NCBI GenBank assembly: GCA_027485855.1
Contig: JAIXQD010000001.1
Span: 124,001 to 188,000, forward strand
Direction of reading: 5' to 3'
Length of the DNA: 64,000 bases
From: Rickettsiales bacterium
Lineage (GTDB): Bacteria > Pseudomonadota > Alphaproteobacteria > G027485855
The translations under genes and the position numbers were made by a program. The notes under the pieces are model-generated. The model saw only the letters and a program-made list of their open reading frames with translations. It was not told where the DNA came from and did not search any database. Shown piece after piece: positions 1-9,746 of this stretch. The stretch's first letter is position 1. Each line of letters opens with the position of its first letter.

Positions 1-2607
1 CAAATATTCGGCAATAAAATCGAGATCGACTAAGCCACCGCGGCTATATTTTACCTCAAAAATTGTATCGGCCTTATGGGCTTTGTCGATAAGCGCGCGC
101 ATCTCAAGCACATCTTGCCGCAAGCGCAGCGCGTCACGGGGGCGCGCCAATGTGTTTTGTTTAATCAGGCTAATTTTTGTGCCGAGCTGCTCATCGCCGG
201 CAACAAAACGCGCTTTGCACAAAGCCATTTGCTCCCATGTCCAAGCTGAATTGAGCTGATATTGGGTAAAAGCCTCCAAACTGGTGGCTAATGGCCCTGC
301 ATGACCCGATGGGCGCAAGCGTAAATCTAGCGGGTAAAGTAACCCAAAAGAAGTAGGCGCAGTTAAAGCATTGCTGAGCGCTGCGGTAAATTTTGCAAAA
401 TATTCAGGCGCACTCAGGGCGCGCGTGCCACTCGATAGCGCATTATTGGGCGCTGCATAAATCACCAATAAATCAAGGTCAGAGCTGAGCGTCATTTGCC
501 GCTCGCCCAAACGACCCATGGCCACAATGGCCAGTGTTGCATCAGTGATGGTGCCGTAATGTTTGGCAAACTCGGCCATTTGCACTATGAGCAGCTCTTG
601 CAAAATTAGCTCGGCCAAATCAGCCAAAAATATCGGCAATTGGTCGCTGCCACTTTGACCGCGTAAAAAATCTAAACCTGCACGTAGTTTTTGGTCGGCG
701 TTAAAGCGCCGCAGTGCATTGAGTTTATCTTCGTAGCTTTCAGCACGCGCGCAATCGCCCTGCAGAAATGGGCGCAATTCTTCTTTGGCCGGAAAACGCT
801 CGGGGAGCAGCGGCAGCGCCAGCGCCTCAAGTTGCTGTGGTTGTTGCGCTAATTGTGCCGCAAGGGCAGGGGCGCTGCTCATTATTTGCGCCAACACACC
901 CAGCAAACGCGGGCGGTAATCTAAAAGCGCAAAAAAACTGCCGCCTACGGGCAGTGCGGCTAAAAACTCATCAAAGCGCGTCAGCGCATCATCAGGCGCG
1001 CTGCTGGTAGCAAAATATTGCAGCAAGGCGGGCAATAATTTTTGTAATTGCTGGCGCGTCTGTTTATGGCGTGTGGCGCGGGTTTGGCCATCGAGCCATT
1101 TTTGAATAAGTTGCGCACTGGCCTCTGCCTGCATAAAGCCGTGTTGCTGCAATAAGGCTGTTTGTGCAGCAGAGCTATGCGGCCAAAAAGGCGCGCTTGC
1201 GGCGCTGTGCCCTAATATATCGGTAAAATACTGTTCAACAAGCTGGGTATGATGCCGATAATCGCGCATAAAGCTGCGTGTGTCGGTATAACCCAAAAAA
1301 TAGGCGAGTTGGGCAATGCCGGTTTCGTCGGGGGCTAAGCTGTGGGTTTGCTCATCAAGGCGCATTTGCAAACGATGCTCGACGCGCCGCAAGAATAAAT
1401 AGGCGTCGTGCAGATGCTGCACAATCTCGGCCTCTAGCCTTTGCGCCTTTTGCAATAACGCTAGCGCTTTGAGCGTTGCAGGTTCGCGCAACAGCGGCTG
1501 GCGGCCAGCAAAAATAAGCTGCTGGCTTTGGGCGATAAACTCAATACTGCGAATGCCGCCATGGCCCAGCTTGGCATTATGCCCTAAAATATCGGCATTG
1601 GGTTGTGGCAGTTGCGCTATCATACGGGCGCGTAAATTTACAAACTCGTCATTGAGGCTAAAATCAAGTTTTTGCCGCCAAATAAAGGGGCGCAGCAAAT
1701 ATTGTAAGCGGGCCGCAGCGGCGCTATCGCCGGCAATGGCGCGGGCTTTGATAAAAGCCGCGCGCTCCCAATTTTCGCCGATGCTGCTGTAATAATTTTC
1801 GGCCGCGGCAAAAGAAATGGCTAAGGGCGTTGCCGCAGGGTCAGGGCGCAAGCGCAAATCGGTGCGAAAAACATAGCCCGCATCGGTGCGTTCGCTTAAG
1901 TGCCGCACCATATCGCGCACGAGGCGTGTGTAGTGGCTGCTGATGCTGTCGCTATTGCCGATGGGCACCACGGCTTCGTCGTAGAAAACCACAAGATCAA
2001 TATCGCTTGAGTAATTCAGCTCGCCCGCGCCCAGCTTGCCCATGCCCAGCACCACAAGGCCGCAGCCCTCGGTGATATCATCGGTATTGAGGCGCAGATG
2101 CTGTAAGCGCTGTAGGCGGCGCAAGCCATGGCGGACGCAGGCATCAACACAAAGCGCCGCAAAAGCCGAAAGCGCCTCGGTGACTTCCGTCAGGCTCCAA
2201 TGGCCGCCAATATCGGCCAAGGCCACGGTCAGGGCTAATTGCTGCTTAGCCAAGCGCATTTTGCGCATCAGTTTGGCCACATCATCTTCATTGGCAATTT
2301 TGGCGGCCGTTTGCGCCATGAGGCTGGCATAGCTGGCATCAGGGCCTTTTTGGGCAAAATGCAAAACCGTTTCAGGCTGTAAAATAAGCAGGTCAGTCAG
2401 AAAAGGGCTGTGCCCAAATATAGTATCTAACAGCGGCTGGCAGTCGGCGCTGGCGGCCAGTTCGACTAATTTTTGTCGCAAATGGCCGTTATCATGCTTG
2501 GCTATGGCATCAAGCCAGCGCGCCCTGCCCACAGCCCCATCAAGCGCGGCCAAGGCTTGTGGGGGTGGCGGCGGCCATTGACCAGAGGTAATATAAGGCA
2601 CGTGCAT
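1..2607 (-). CDS. glnE: Bifunctional glutamine synthetase adenylyltransferase / adenylyl-removing enzyme, C-terminus cut by window edge
   Basis: GlnE adds AMP to, and removes it from, glutamine synthetase in response to PII and glutamine, so it tunes nitrogen assimilation in the cytoplasm. The reading frame is open for 869 codons from an ATG to the window edge. Both nucleotidyltransferase cores are visible: the N-terminal de-adenylylation core GMGKLGAGELNYSSDID with D202 and D204, and the C-terminal adenylylation core MGRLGERQMTLSSDLD with D710 and D712. The last residues seen (GGLVDLDFIAEYL) match the GGLVDIEF motif of the second catalytic half, so roughly the last 100 residues lie outside the window. 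It is divergent from the AsmA-like gene, with 31 bp between the starts. No frameshift is seen. Confidence 0.95.
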   Translation of the reverse strand, partial: MHVPYITSGQWPPPPPQALAALDGAVGRARWLDAIAKHDNGHLRQKLVELAASADCQPLLDTIFGHSPFLTDLLILQPETVLHFAQKGPDASYASLMAQTAAKIANEDDVAKLMRKMRLAKQQLALTVALADIGGHWSLTEVTEALSAFAALCVDACVRHGLRRLQRLQHLRLNTDDITEGCGLVVLGMGKLGAGELNYSSDIDLVVFYDEAVVPIGNSDSISSHYTRLVRDMVRHLSERTDAGYVFRTDLRLRPDPAATPLAISFAAAENYYSSIGENWERAAFIKARAIAGDSAAAARLQYLLRPFIWRQKLDFSLNDEFVNLRARMIAQLPQPNADILGHNAKLGHGGIRSIEFIAQSQQLIFAGRQPLLREPATLKALALLQKAQRLEAEIVQHLHDAYLFLRRVEHRLQMRLDEQTHSLAPDETGIAQLAYFLGYTDTRSFMRDYRHHTQLVEQYFTDILGHSAASAPFWPHSSAAQTALLQQHGFMQAEASAQLIQKWLDGQTRATRHKQTRQQLQKLLPALLQYFATSSAPDDALTRFDEFLAALPVGGSFFALLDYRPRLLGVLAQIMSSAPALAAQLAQQPQQLEALALPLLPERFPAKEELRPFLQGDCARAESYEDKLNALRRFNADQKLRAGLDFLRGQSGSDQLPIFLADLAELILQELLIVQMAEFAKHYGTITDATLAIVAMGRLGERQMTLSSDLDLLVIYAAPNNALSSGTRALSAPEYFAKFTAALSNALTAPTSFGLLYPLDLRLRPSGHAGPLATSLEAFTQYQLNSAWTWEQMALCKARFVAGDEQLGTKISLIKQNTLARPRDALRLRQDVLEMRALIDKAHKADTIFEVKYSRGGLVDLDFIAEYL

Positions 2608-2638
2608 AACGACAGAATATAGGGCATTCTTTTAAGGC

Positions 2639-5600
2639 ATGATTAAGCGTTCCGTTATCATAACTTTAGAATTTTTTGCGTCGATACTTGCTATTGCCGC
2701 ATTGCTGATTGCTTTGCTGATTTTCCGTTTGGCGCAAGGCCCCATTGCCATGCCCGAAATCGGCCCTTATTTAGCCGATATTTTTAGCAACCCCAAAACA
2801 GGTGTGCGCGCCGAAGTGCCGGTGGCATCGCTGAGTTGGGATAAAGAGAGCACGCATTTTGAATGGCTGATGCAAGATGTTCGGCTTAAAGACAGTAATT
2901 TTCAGACCATTGCGCATTTGCCGCGGGTTGAAGTGCGTATTAGTTTGCTGGGCTTATTGTTGGGGCGGTTTTTACCCTCTGAATTAACGCTGCTAGAGCC
3001 AAAATTTAATTTGCAGCGCGATGCGACAGGCGCCATCAGCTTTCCGTTATTTGCGTCCGCCAAAGATAATGACCCCGGGCCCGATTGGGCGGGCTTTGTG
3101 CATGATGCGCTTATCGCCAACACCGAAGAGAGCGGCTGGTTTGTGGTGTTATCGCATATTTCTGTGCAAAACGGACAGGTGCAGATTTTTGATGTCAATG
3201 GCCATATTTTTAACGCCACCATAGAGGAATTAAATCTTAACCTGGATCGCACCGGCCTTACCGGCTCGCTGCGGGTTAAGAGCGATGGCGCTTATTTGCA
3301 AACCACGCTTAACACCGTGCGCATGCCAACCTCACTTGATTTTGTGGCAAATTTTAGCGGCGTGCGCCCGCCCATTTTAGCCAATTTTGTGCCAGGGTTT
3401 GAGGCACTGGCTCGGCTTAATTTGCCTTTGGCCGGGCAGATTAAATTGCGGCTTTTCCCCGATTTAAAAGCACTTAATGCTGATGTTCAAATTAAAAGCG
3501 AGGGCGCAGGTGCCTTGGCTCTGCAGCCAGCCCCAGAGCCGCCTTTGGCCATAAACGCCTTAAGTTTGGCCTTTTCCTATGATGAAAAAGGCATGGAGCT
3601 AAAAGAAAGTGTGATTGATTGGGCAGGGCCGCAACTGAGCTTAAGTGGTAAGGGCGAACAAACCGAGCAAGGCTATCGCGCCGTGTTGCAAGCCGAATTG
3701 CAAGATATGACCTTAGCCGATTTGCCGCGCTATTGGCCGGCCGATGCGGCGCCTAATGCGCGTAGCTGGGTTTTAGAAAATGTCCAAAAAGGCGACATTA
3801 AAAAAACCATTGGCAGTTTTGGTTTAAGCTGGAGCAAACTTACTGGCTTGCGCATGGATGAACTCGCCATGACCGCGCAGCTACAAGGTGCGACAGTGCG
3901 TTATTTTGCGCCTTTGCCCTTACTGACAGATGTTGCGGCAGAACTAAGATTTACGCCGCAGACTTTATCAATCGAGCTTAAAAGCGGCAAAATCGCTGAT
4001 ATTAATGTGGTGAGTGGCAAAGGCTTTATTGATGGGCTTGATGTTGAAGACCAAACAATGCGCATCACTGCCGACACCAGCGGCCCTTTGGCCGAGTATT
4101 TGCGCATCATCGATTTGCCGCCTTTGGGCTATACCAGTTTGCTCGATGTAAAAGCGGCTGATTTTTCAGGCAAGGCCACGGCGCAGCTTAATATCTCATT
4201 CCCGCTATTGTCGGATTTGCTGTTTGAGCAAGTGCAATTAGAGGCCAAAGCCACACTCAATGATATTGATAACAGCACGCTGGTGCCCGGATTGCAGCTA
4301 ACAGGCGGCCCCTTGCGCCTCACTGTAACGCCCGATGGTATGGATATTATCGGCACGGCCACAATCAATGGTGCGCCGACCGACCTTACCTGGCGCGAAA
4401 ATTTTAGCGACGCACTCATTGCTCAAGATGGCTTTATCAGTAATGGCGTGGGGCAGGCGGTTATTCAAGCCAAGCTCTTGCCGCGTTTTGGTTTGCCCTT
4501 TGCTGACTTTACCTCGGGCGAGGCTTTGGCCAAGGTGGCTTACAAACGCGCCCCTGCCAAAGCGTCCGAGCTGAGCATAGATGCCGATATAAAAAACTTA
4601 GCCATTGATTGGAGCCTGCTCAATATCCGCAAAGAAAAAGGGCAGGCGGGCAATGTGCAAGGTGTTTTGAGCATTCCTAAAGATGCTGAGCTTAGCTTGC
4701 CCAATTTGCGCGTTAATTTTGGCAATAATAGCAGTGCTGAAATCGCTTTACGTTTTAGCCCGCAATGGAACCTGTTATCGCTTGATGTGCAAAAAGCACA
4801 AACCGATAATAACCAACTCAATGCCAGCTTGCGGCCACTGGCGCAAGGCGGCTGGGCGGGTAATATTTTTGCAAGTAAACTTGATTTATCGCGCTGGTCT
4901 GAATTTGCAAAGTCGGGCGACCCCAACGCCCCCACAGCGCCGCTTGATTTAACCATTCAAGGCAAAAATGTTTCTTTTGGTGAGGCGCGGGCGCTGAACG
5001 AGCTGGTGGCTAAATTGCAGCGCAATGATAAGGGCTGGCAGCATTTAGAAATAGACGGCAAAACTTTAGAAAATGTGCCCATCACCGTAAAAATCAGGCC
5101 CGAGGCTGGGCGCATGCGGCTTTTTGCCAATACGCCAAATTTGGGGGCGGTGCTACGCGCAATTAATTTAAGCGATACGGTTGAAGGCGGCCTGCTGACA
5201 GCTGAAGGCGCGGCGGTGTCGGCGGCACCAGACGCTTTTATCGCGGGGCGTTTGCAGTTGGAAGAATATCGTTTGCGGCAATTACCGGCCTTGGCGGTTT
5301 TGGTGACAGCGGCTTTTCCGCTGGCTTTGCCTGACCTTATGGGCGGCGATGGTATAGGCTTTCAGCGTTTGGATGGGGTGTTTAATTGGCGCAATCAAGG
5401 TGTGGTTGATGATGTTGAACTAAAAGAAACGCGTATGTCGGGCTTGTCTTTAGGTATTTCTGCCGAAGGCATTATTGATTTTGCTAAAAATGATGTGCGG
5501 CTGCAAGGCACAGTGGTGCCGGCTAATTTAGTGAGTGAGGTTTTGGGCGCTATCCCGCTGTTTGGCAGGCTGCTTACGGGGGGTGACGGCGTTTTTGCGG

Positions 5601-5866
5601 TGACCTACACCATGACCGGCCCCTTAGATGATTTAAAAACCAGCGTTAATCCGGCGGCACTTTTGGCCCCTGGGTTTTTGCGCAACATGTTTTTTGTCGA
5701 TGATAAGCCAAAAAGAGATGATGACAAAAAAGTGCCAGCAAAAACTGATGCACCTGTGCCAGTTGTGCCCGCGCCAGCAGCGCCCAACACAGCCCCACCC
5801 CAGCAAGACACACCCAAGCAAGACACGCCCGCGCCAGTTGCGCCAGCCACTAAGCCAGCCAATTAA
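2639..5866 (+). CDS. AsmA/YhdP-like envelope protein (DUF3971-type), 1075 aa
   Basis: This is a very large envelope protein anchored by one N-terminal membrane helix (about residues 5-33), followed by about 1000 residues of beta-rich, repetitive periplasmic sequence and a proline/alanine-rich tail. The architecture and C-terminal motifs (VPANLVSEVLGAIPLFGRLLTGG, split here by description: a small hydrophobic AsmA-like C-terminal domain near residues 960-1000) fit the AsmA/TamB/YhdP group. Members of that group are thought to carry phospholipid between inner and outer membranes; that role is inferred here. The tail contains a tandem 15-bp duplication encoding the pentads QQDTP and KQDTP. The gene stands alone between divergent glnE and convergent tyrS. 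Confidence 0.8.
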   Translation: MIKRSVIITLEFFASILAIAALLIALLIFRLAQGPIAMPEIGPYLADIFSNPKTGVRAEVPVASLSWDKESTHFEWLMQDVRLKDSNFQTIAHLPRVEVRISLLGLLLGRFLPSELTLLEPKFNLQRDATGAISFPLFASAKDNDPGPDWAGFVHDALIANTEESGWFVVLSHISVQNGQVQIFDVNGHIFNATIEELNLNLDRTGLTGSLRVKSDGAYLQTTLNTVRMPTSLDFVANFSGVRPPILANFVPGFEALARLNLPLAGQIKLRLFPDLKALNADVQIKSEGAGALALQPAPEPPLAINALSLAFSYDEKGMELKESVIDWAGPQLSLSGKGEQTEQGYRAVLQAELQDMTLADLPRYWPADAAPNARSWVLENVQKGDIKKTIGSFGLSWSKLTGLRMDELAMTAQLQGATVRYFAPLPLLTDVAAELRFTPQTLSIELKSGKIADINVVSGKGFIDGLDVEDQTMRITADTSGPLAEYLRIIDLPPLGYTSLLDVKAADFSGKATAQLNISFPLLSDLLFEQVQLEAKATLNDIDNSTLVPGLQLTGGPLRLTVTPDGMDIIGTATINGAPTDLTWRENFSDALIAQDGFISNGVGQAVIQAKLLPRFGLPFADFTSGEALAKVAYKRAPAKASELSIDADIKNLAIDWSLLNIRKEKGQAGNVQGVLSIPKDAELSLPNLRVNFGNNSSAEIALRFSPQWNLLSLDVQKAQTDNNQLNASLRPLAQGGWAGNIFASKLDLSRWSEFAKSGDPNAPTAPLDLTIQGKNVSFGEARALNELVAKLQRNDKGWQHLEIDGKTLENVPITVKIRPEAGRMRLFANTPNLGAVLRAINLSDTVEGGLLTAEGAAVSAAPDAFIAGRLQLEEYRLRQLPALAVLVTAAFPLALPDLMGGDGIGFQRLDGVFNWRNQGVVDDVELKETRMSGLSLGISAEGIIDFAKNDVRLQGTVVPANLVSEVLGAIPLFGRLLTGGDGVFAVTYTMTGPLDDLKTSVNPAALLAPGFLRNMFFVDDKPKRDDDKKVPAKTDAPVPVVPAPAAPNTAPPQQDTPKQDTPAPVAPATKPAN

Positions 5867-5890
5867 CATTTTTAAAAGTTGCTGCTGCGG

Positions 5891-7090
5891 CTAGTTGCTC
5901 GTAATAAGGCCGTGCTTCTTTTTGCCGAGCGATAATTTTTGCTCATGGCCAGCGCTTATCGTTGCTGTGGCTGATTGAATGACGGCATCATTAAGCCTGA
6001 CCGCGCCTTCCTCTATTTTGCGCTTGGCTTCGCCCTTGCTGGCACAAAAACCTATTTGCACCAAAATATCGGTAATGGCTGTGCCGCTGGTGGCATTAAG
6101 CCGTGGCAAATCTTCACCAAGGCCGCCTTGCTCGAAGGTGGTGGCAGCGGTTTGTGCGGCGTGCTCAGCGGCGGCGCGCCCATGGCATAGGGCGGTGACC
6201 TCTGTTGCCAGAATTTTTTTGGCATCGTTTATTTCAGCGCCTTGTAATTTTTCAAGGCGGCTAATTTCATCGAGCGGCATTTCAGTGAAAAGGCGCAGCA
6301 ATTTGCCAATATCGCCATCGGCACAATTGCGCCAATATTGCCAAAAATCATAAGGGCTCAGGCGGTGCGCACCAAGCCACACGGCGCCCCCCGCGCTTTT
6401 ACCCATTTTTTTACCGTCGCTGGTGGTCAGCAGCGGGCAGGTCAGGCCGAAAAGCTCGGGCAGGCCCTGTTTGCGGCCAAGCTCGACACCATTAATGATA
6501 TTGCCCCATTGGTCGCTGCCGCCCATTTGCAAACGACAGCCGGTGCGCCGATAAAGCTCGGTAAAATCATAGGCCTGCATAATCATGTAGTTAAATTCAA
6601 GAAAGGTCAGTGATTGCTCGCGCTCAAGGCGCTGCTGCACCGAATCAAAACCGAGCATGCGGGCAATGGTGAAATGCGTGCCCACCTCACGCAACAGTTG
6701 CAAATAGCCTAAGCTGCTCAGCCACTCATCGTTATTATAAATGGGCGTATCGGCAGAAAGATAGCTGTTAAAATTAGCGCGAATGCCTTGCATGTTTTTG
6801 CTGATTTGTTCGTCAGTCAGCAATGGCCGCGATTCATCACGAAAGGACGGATCGCCCACTTTGGTGGTGCCGCCACCCAAAATAACGATAGGCTTATGAC
6901 CACATTGCTGCAACCAGCGCAGCATCATAATGCCGAGCAAGTGACCTACATGCAAACTATCGGCGGTCATATCAAAGCCGACATAGCCCGTCATGCTGCT
7001 GCCAAGGGCTTGGTTGAGGCCGTCACGGTTGGTGCAATTCTGTAGAAAGCCGCGCTGTTCAAGAATTGCTAAGAAATCTTTAGTGATCAT
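5891..7090 (-). CDS. tyrS: Tyrosyl-tRNA synthetase
   Basis: TyrRS charges tRNA-Tyr with tyrosine in the cytoplasm. The 399-residue product has the class I HIGH motif as HVGH within GYVGFDMTADSLHVGHL, the KMSKS loop as KMGKS, the tyrosine pocket sequence YDFTELYRRTGCRLQMGGSDQWGN (seen in shorter pieces), and a C-terminal S4 RNA-binding domain (ITDILVQIGFCASKGEAKRKI). The open frame extends 12 codons further upstream to a TTG, but the ATG giving MITKDFLAILEQRG fits the family start. That ATG lies 6 bp from the anmK ATG on the other strand, so the two genes share a minimal divergent promoter region or overlap each other's leaders. Confidence 0.95.
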   Translation of the reverse strand: MITKDFLAILEQRGFLQNCTNRDGLNQALGSSMTGYVGFDMTADSLHVGHLLGIMMLRWLQQCGHKPIVILGGGTTKVGDPSFRDESRPLLTDEQISKNMQGIRANFNSYLSADTPIYNNDEWLSSLGYLQLLREVGTHFTIARMLGFDSVQQRLEREQSLTFLEFNYMIMQAYDFTELYRRTGCRLQMGGSDQWGNIINGVELGRKQGLPELFGLTCPLLTTSDGKKMGKSAGGAVWLGAHRLSPYDFWQYWRNCADGDIGKLLRLFTEMPLDEISRLEKLQGAEINDAKKILATEVTALCHGRAAAEHAAQTAATTFEQGGLGEDLPRLNATSGTAITDILVQIGFCASKGEAKRKIEEGAVRLNDAVIQSATATISAGHEQKLSLGKKKHGLITSN

Positions 7091-7096
7091 GGCGCT

Positions 7097-8200
7097 ATGA
7101 TAATCGCAATGACAAATAAAATGCAAATAGTGATTGGGCTGATGAGCGGCACCTCACTCGATGGGGTCGATGCGGCCTTGCTGCGCACCGATGGCCAGCT
7201 TCGGGCCGAGCCGCTCAATTTTGTGACCTTGCCTTATGCTGCCGAATTGCGGCAAAAATTGCGCGCGCAGTTTGGTGCGCGTGATACACAAAATGACGAG
7301 ATGGCCGCTTTAGCTAAAGAGCTGACGCTGGCGCATGTGCAAGCGGTGAGGTTGTTGTTGCTAAGGTCTGACATCGCCGCCGAAAATGTTAGCCTGATTG
7401 GCTTTCATGGGCAGACCTTAACGCACGACCCAAAACAAGCCTTCACGTTGCAAATTGGTGATGGGGCTTTATTGGCGCGTGAAACCGGCATTGCGGTTAT
7501 CAATGATTTTCGCACAGCCGATGTTAAAGCGGGCGGGCAGGGCGCGCCGCTTGTGCCGCTTTATCATGCGGCGCTGGCGGCCAGCTTGCCAAAACCATTA
7601 TTAATTTTAAATATCGGTGGCGTTGCCAACATCACTTATTTGGGGGCTGATGGCACAATTATTGCCGCCGACACCGGCCCTGGTGGCGCCTTGATAGATG
7701 ATTGGCTGTTGCAAAAAACGGGCCGTCCTTTCGACGAAAACGGCGCTTGTGCGCAAAGCGGCAGCATTGCACAAGGCTTATTGCAAAAGTGGCTGGCCGA
7801 TGAATTTTTTACAAAGCCGCCGCCCAAATCGCTCGATCGGCAGGCCTATCAAGCGGCTTTACAAAATGTCGCGCATTTAAGTGCGGCCGATGGTGCTGCC
7901 ACACTCACCGCTTTTACCGCACAATCGGTGGCGCAGATTCTGCCCTTTTTGCCGGCGCGACCACTGCAAATTTTGGTGGCAGGGGGCGGGCGTCATAATA
8001 GTTATTTACTGGCGCAAATTGCCAGCGCCTGCAAAATGCCAACGCATAAGGTTGAGGTGGTTGGCTGGAATGGCGACGCCACCGAGGCCGAGGCTTTTGC
8101 TTATTTAGCGATGCGCAGCAAGCTTAACTTGCCACTGAGTTTGCCCAGCACAACGGGCGTGCCGCAACCGCTGACGGGCGGGCGCTTTTACGCCGCCTAA
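7097..8200 (+). CDS. anmK: 1,6-anhydro-N-acetylmuramic acid kinase
   Basis: AnmK opens the anhydro ring of 1,6-anhydro-MurNAc and phosphorylates it to MurNAc-6-phosphate during recycling of the cell wall. The 367-residue frame has the family start motif GLMSGTSLDGVDAALL, the central NIGGVANITYL and DTGPGGALIDDWL segments that bind ATP and substrate, and the closing AGGGRHN motif. Three in-frame ATGs occur early (codons 1, 5 and 9). The ninth, giving MQIVIGLMSGTS, best matches the length of characterised AnmK proteins, so the true start may be 24 bp downstream. It is divergent from tyrS, the usual neighbour in alphaproteobacteria as far as I recall. Confidence 0.93.
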   Translation: MIIAMTNKMQIVIGLMSGTSLDGVDAALLRTDGQLRAEPLNFVTLPYAAELRQKLRAQFGARDTQNDEMAALAKELTLAHVQAVRLLLLRSDIAAENVSLIGFHGQTLTHDPKQAFTLQIGDGALLARETGIAVINDFRTADVKAGGQGAPLVPLYHAALAASLPKPLLILNIGGVANITYLGADGTIIAADTGPGGALIDDWLLQKTGRPFDENGACAQSGSIAQGLLQKWLADEFFTKPPPKSLDRQAYQAALQNVAHLSAADGAATLTAFTAQSVAQILPFLPARPLQILVAGGGRHNSYLLAQIASACKMPTHKVEVVGWNGDATEAEAFAYLAMRSKLNLPLSLPSTTGVPQPLTGGRFYAA

Positions 8201-8231
8201 AGAGCGCTTTCTGAATCGGGCGCGCCTTCTA

Positions 8232-8287
8232 AATCAAGCGACCCAGAATCAGGCGACCCAGAATCAAGCGACCCAGAATCAAGCGAC
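8232..8287 (-). repeat. 15-bp tandem repeat spanning the stop codon of the COG2945 hydrolase gene
   Basis: On the minus strand the unit GTCGCTTGATTCTGG occurs about 3.7 times. The first copy holds the last two sense codons and the TGA stop of the hydrolase. Because the period is 15, every later copy repeats the TGA in the same reading frame, giving four successive in-frame stops. One copy carries a C instead of T. Confidence 0.95.
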
Positions 8288-8941
8288 TTTGACACCCGCC
8301 GATTGTTGAAAGTGACTAGCGATATAGGCTTCCGCCGCACGCTCCACCTCTGGAATATGGTTGAACAGCAGATGGTCGCCATTGGCAATTTCGATGTAAT
8401 CGCAGTGGATGCCTTTTTGCTTATTTAGCTTAGCCAGCAAGCCTTGCATGCCGCTGGGTGGGCAAAGCTCATCGCGCTCACCATGAATAAACAAGCCCGA
8501 TGAGGGGCAGGGGGCTAAAAAGTTGAAGTCATACATATTGGCGGGCAGCGCGACATTGACAAAGCTATCAAGCTCGGGTCGGCGCATCAGCAATTGCATA
8601 GCAATCCAAGCACCAAACGACACGCCCGACACCCACATAGTGCGCGCATCAGGGTTCCATTGCAGTAGAAAATCCATCGCTGAAGCGGCATCGGCTAATT
8701 CGCCTTCGCCCTTATCATAAACGCCTTGGCTTTTGCCAACGCCACGAAAGTTAAAGCGCAAGGTGGCAAAGCCTTGGCGCAAAAAAGTTTGAAACAAAGC
8801 AAAAGTCAGCTTGTTATTCATGGTGCCGCCATGTTGCGGGTGCGGGTGCAAAATAAGTGCAACCGGTGCATCTTTGGTTTTGCCAGGCTCGTAACGGCCT
8901 TCTAAACGACCAGCAGGACCCGTGAACATAATCTCAGGCAT
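8279..8941 (-). CDS. Alpha/beta hydrolase, COG2945 family
   Basis: A 220-residue cytoplasmic alpha/beta hydrolase. It has the oxyanion-side HPHPQHGGTMNNK segment, the nucleophile elbow GVSFGAW (Ser in G-x-S-x-G), the acid HGERDELCPP and the catalytic histidine in NGDHLLFNH. These are the hallmarks of the COG2945 group, whose physiological substrates are unknown. The protein ends at VKVA, and the stop codon is embedded in a 15-bp tandem array (separate entry). It is convergent with anmK; the 78 bp between the two stops are mostly this repeat. Upstream 190 bp separate it from cysE on the other strand. Confidence 0.85.
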   Translation of the reverse strand: MPEIMFTGPAGRLEGRYEPGKTKDAPVALILHPHPQHGGTMNNKLTFALFQTFLRQGFATLRFNFRGVGKSQGVYDKGEGELADAASAMDFLLQWNPDARTMWVSGVSFGAWIAMQLLMRRPELDSFVNVALPANMYDFNFLAPCPSSGLFIHGERDELCPPSGMQGLLAKLNKQKGIHCDYIEIANGDHLLFNHIPEVERAAEAYIASHFQQSAGVKVA

Positions 8942-9134
8942 GAGAACTCCGAGGCGGTGAGGGTGAGGCTAACTAGAATAATAACAACCCAACAACAAAC
9001 ACTGATATGCTCATTTATAGCGAAAGCGAGATGTTAAAGACAAGATATTTCCGCCTGCGTTGCAAATAGGCATTTGCGGGCTTTAGCGACTGCTGATAGA
9101 ATTAAAATTCAACAGTTTGAGAAGCTTGGGTAAG

Positions 9135-9746
9135 ATGTGGCAAGATTTCATTGATTATATTGATTCAATTATTGCCCGTGATCCGGCGGCGCGTTCCAGG
9201 CTTGAGGTGGCACTCTGTTACCCGGGGCTGAAGGCCGTTGGCTTTCATCGCCTGGCGCATTTATGCTGGCAAAATGGCTTTACCTTGCTGGCGCGTATTA
9301 TTGCCGGTATCAGCCGTTTTTTTACCGGTATTGAAATTCATCCTGGGGCAAAAATTGGCCAGCGCTTTTTTATCGATCATGGTATGGGCGTGGTGATCGG
9401 TGAAACCGCCGAAATTGGCGATGATGTGCATGTTTATCATGGCGTCACTTTGGGCGGGCTTAGTCTTGAAAAAGGCAAGCGCCACCCCACCATTGGCGAT
9501 CATGTGGTGATTGGTGCCGGCGCCAAAGTGCTGGGGGCCATTACTTTAGCAACCGGTGCACGCGTGGGCGCCAATGCCGTGTTGGTGGATGATGTGGCCG
9601 CAGGGGTTACGGTTGTGGGCATACCGGCAAAGCCCATAGGTGCAGTGCCAAAGGTCGATTTATGCGCTGATTATGGCCTGCCGCCTGATACGCACATGTC
9701 TGAACAGACCGCCGAGCCACCCGCCCGCATAGGAATTGTGTCATGA
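9135..9746 (+). CDS. cysE: Serine O-acetyltransferase, short form
   Basis: CysE acetylates serine with acetyl-CoA, the first step of cysteine synthesis. The product has a short helical N-terminal part ([21 protein letters not shown]) followed by left-handed beta-helix hexapeptides, with the active-site stretch [19 protein letters not shown] and the loop GVTLGG. I choose the ATG giving [10 protein letters not shown]; an in-frame TTG lies 18 bp upstream and would add six residues. At 203 residues it is the short form that lacks the long helical N-domain of the E. coli enzyme. Its stop overlaps the next start as ATGA, so it is translationally coupled to the Rrf2 regulator gene. Confidence 0.93.
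   Translation: MWQDFIDYIDSIIARDPAARSRLEVALCYPGLKAVGFHRLAHLCWQNGFTLLARIIAGISRFFTGIEIHPGAKIGQRFFIDHGMGVVIGETAEIGDDVHVYHGVTLGGLSLEKGKRHPTIGDHVVIGAGAKVLGAITLATGARVGANAVLVDDVAAGVTVVGIPAKPIGAVPKVDLCADYGLPPDTHMSEQTAEPPARIGIVS

Noticed and set aside
8197-8388. Minus-strand frame with SLDSGSLDSGS repeats
   Set aside because: It reads the stop-region array of the hydrolase gene in a shifted frame. The hydrolase ends normally at VKVA, so neither a frameshifted extension nor a repeat protein is supported.
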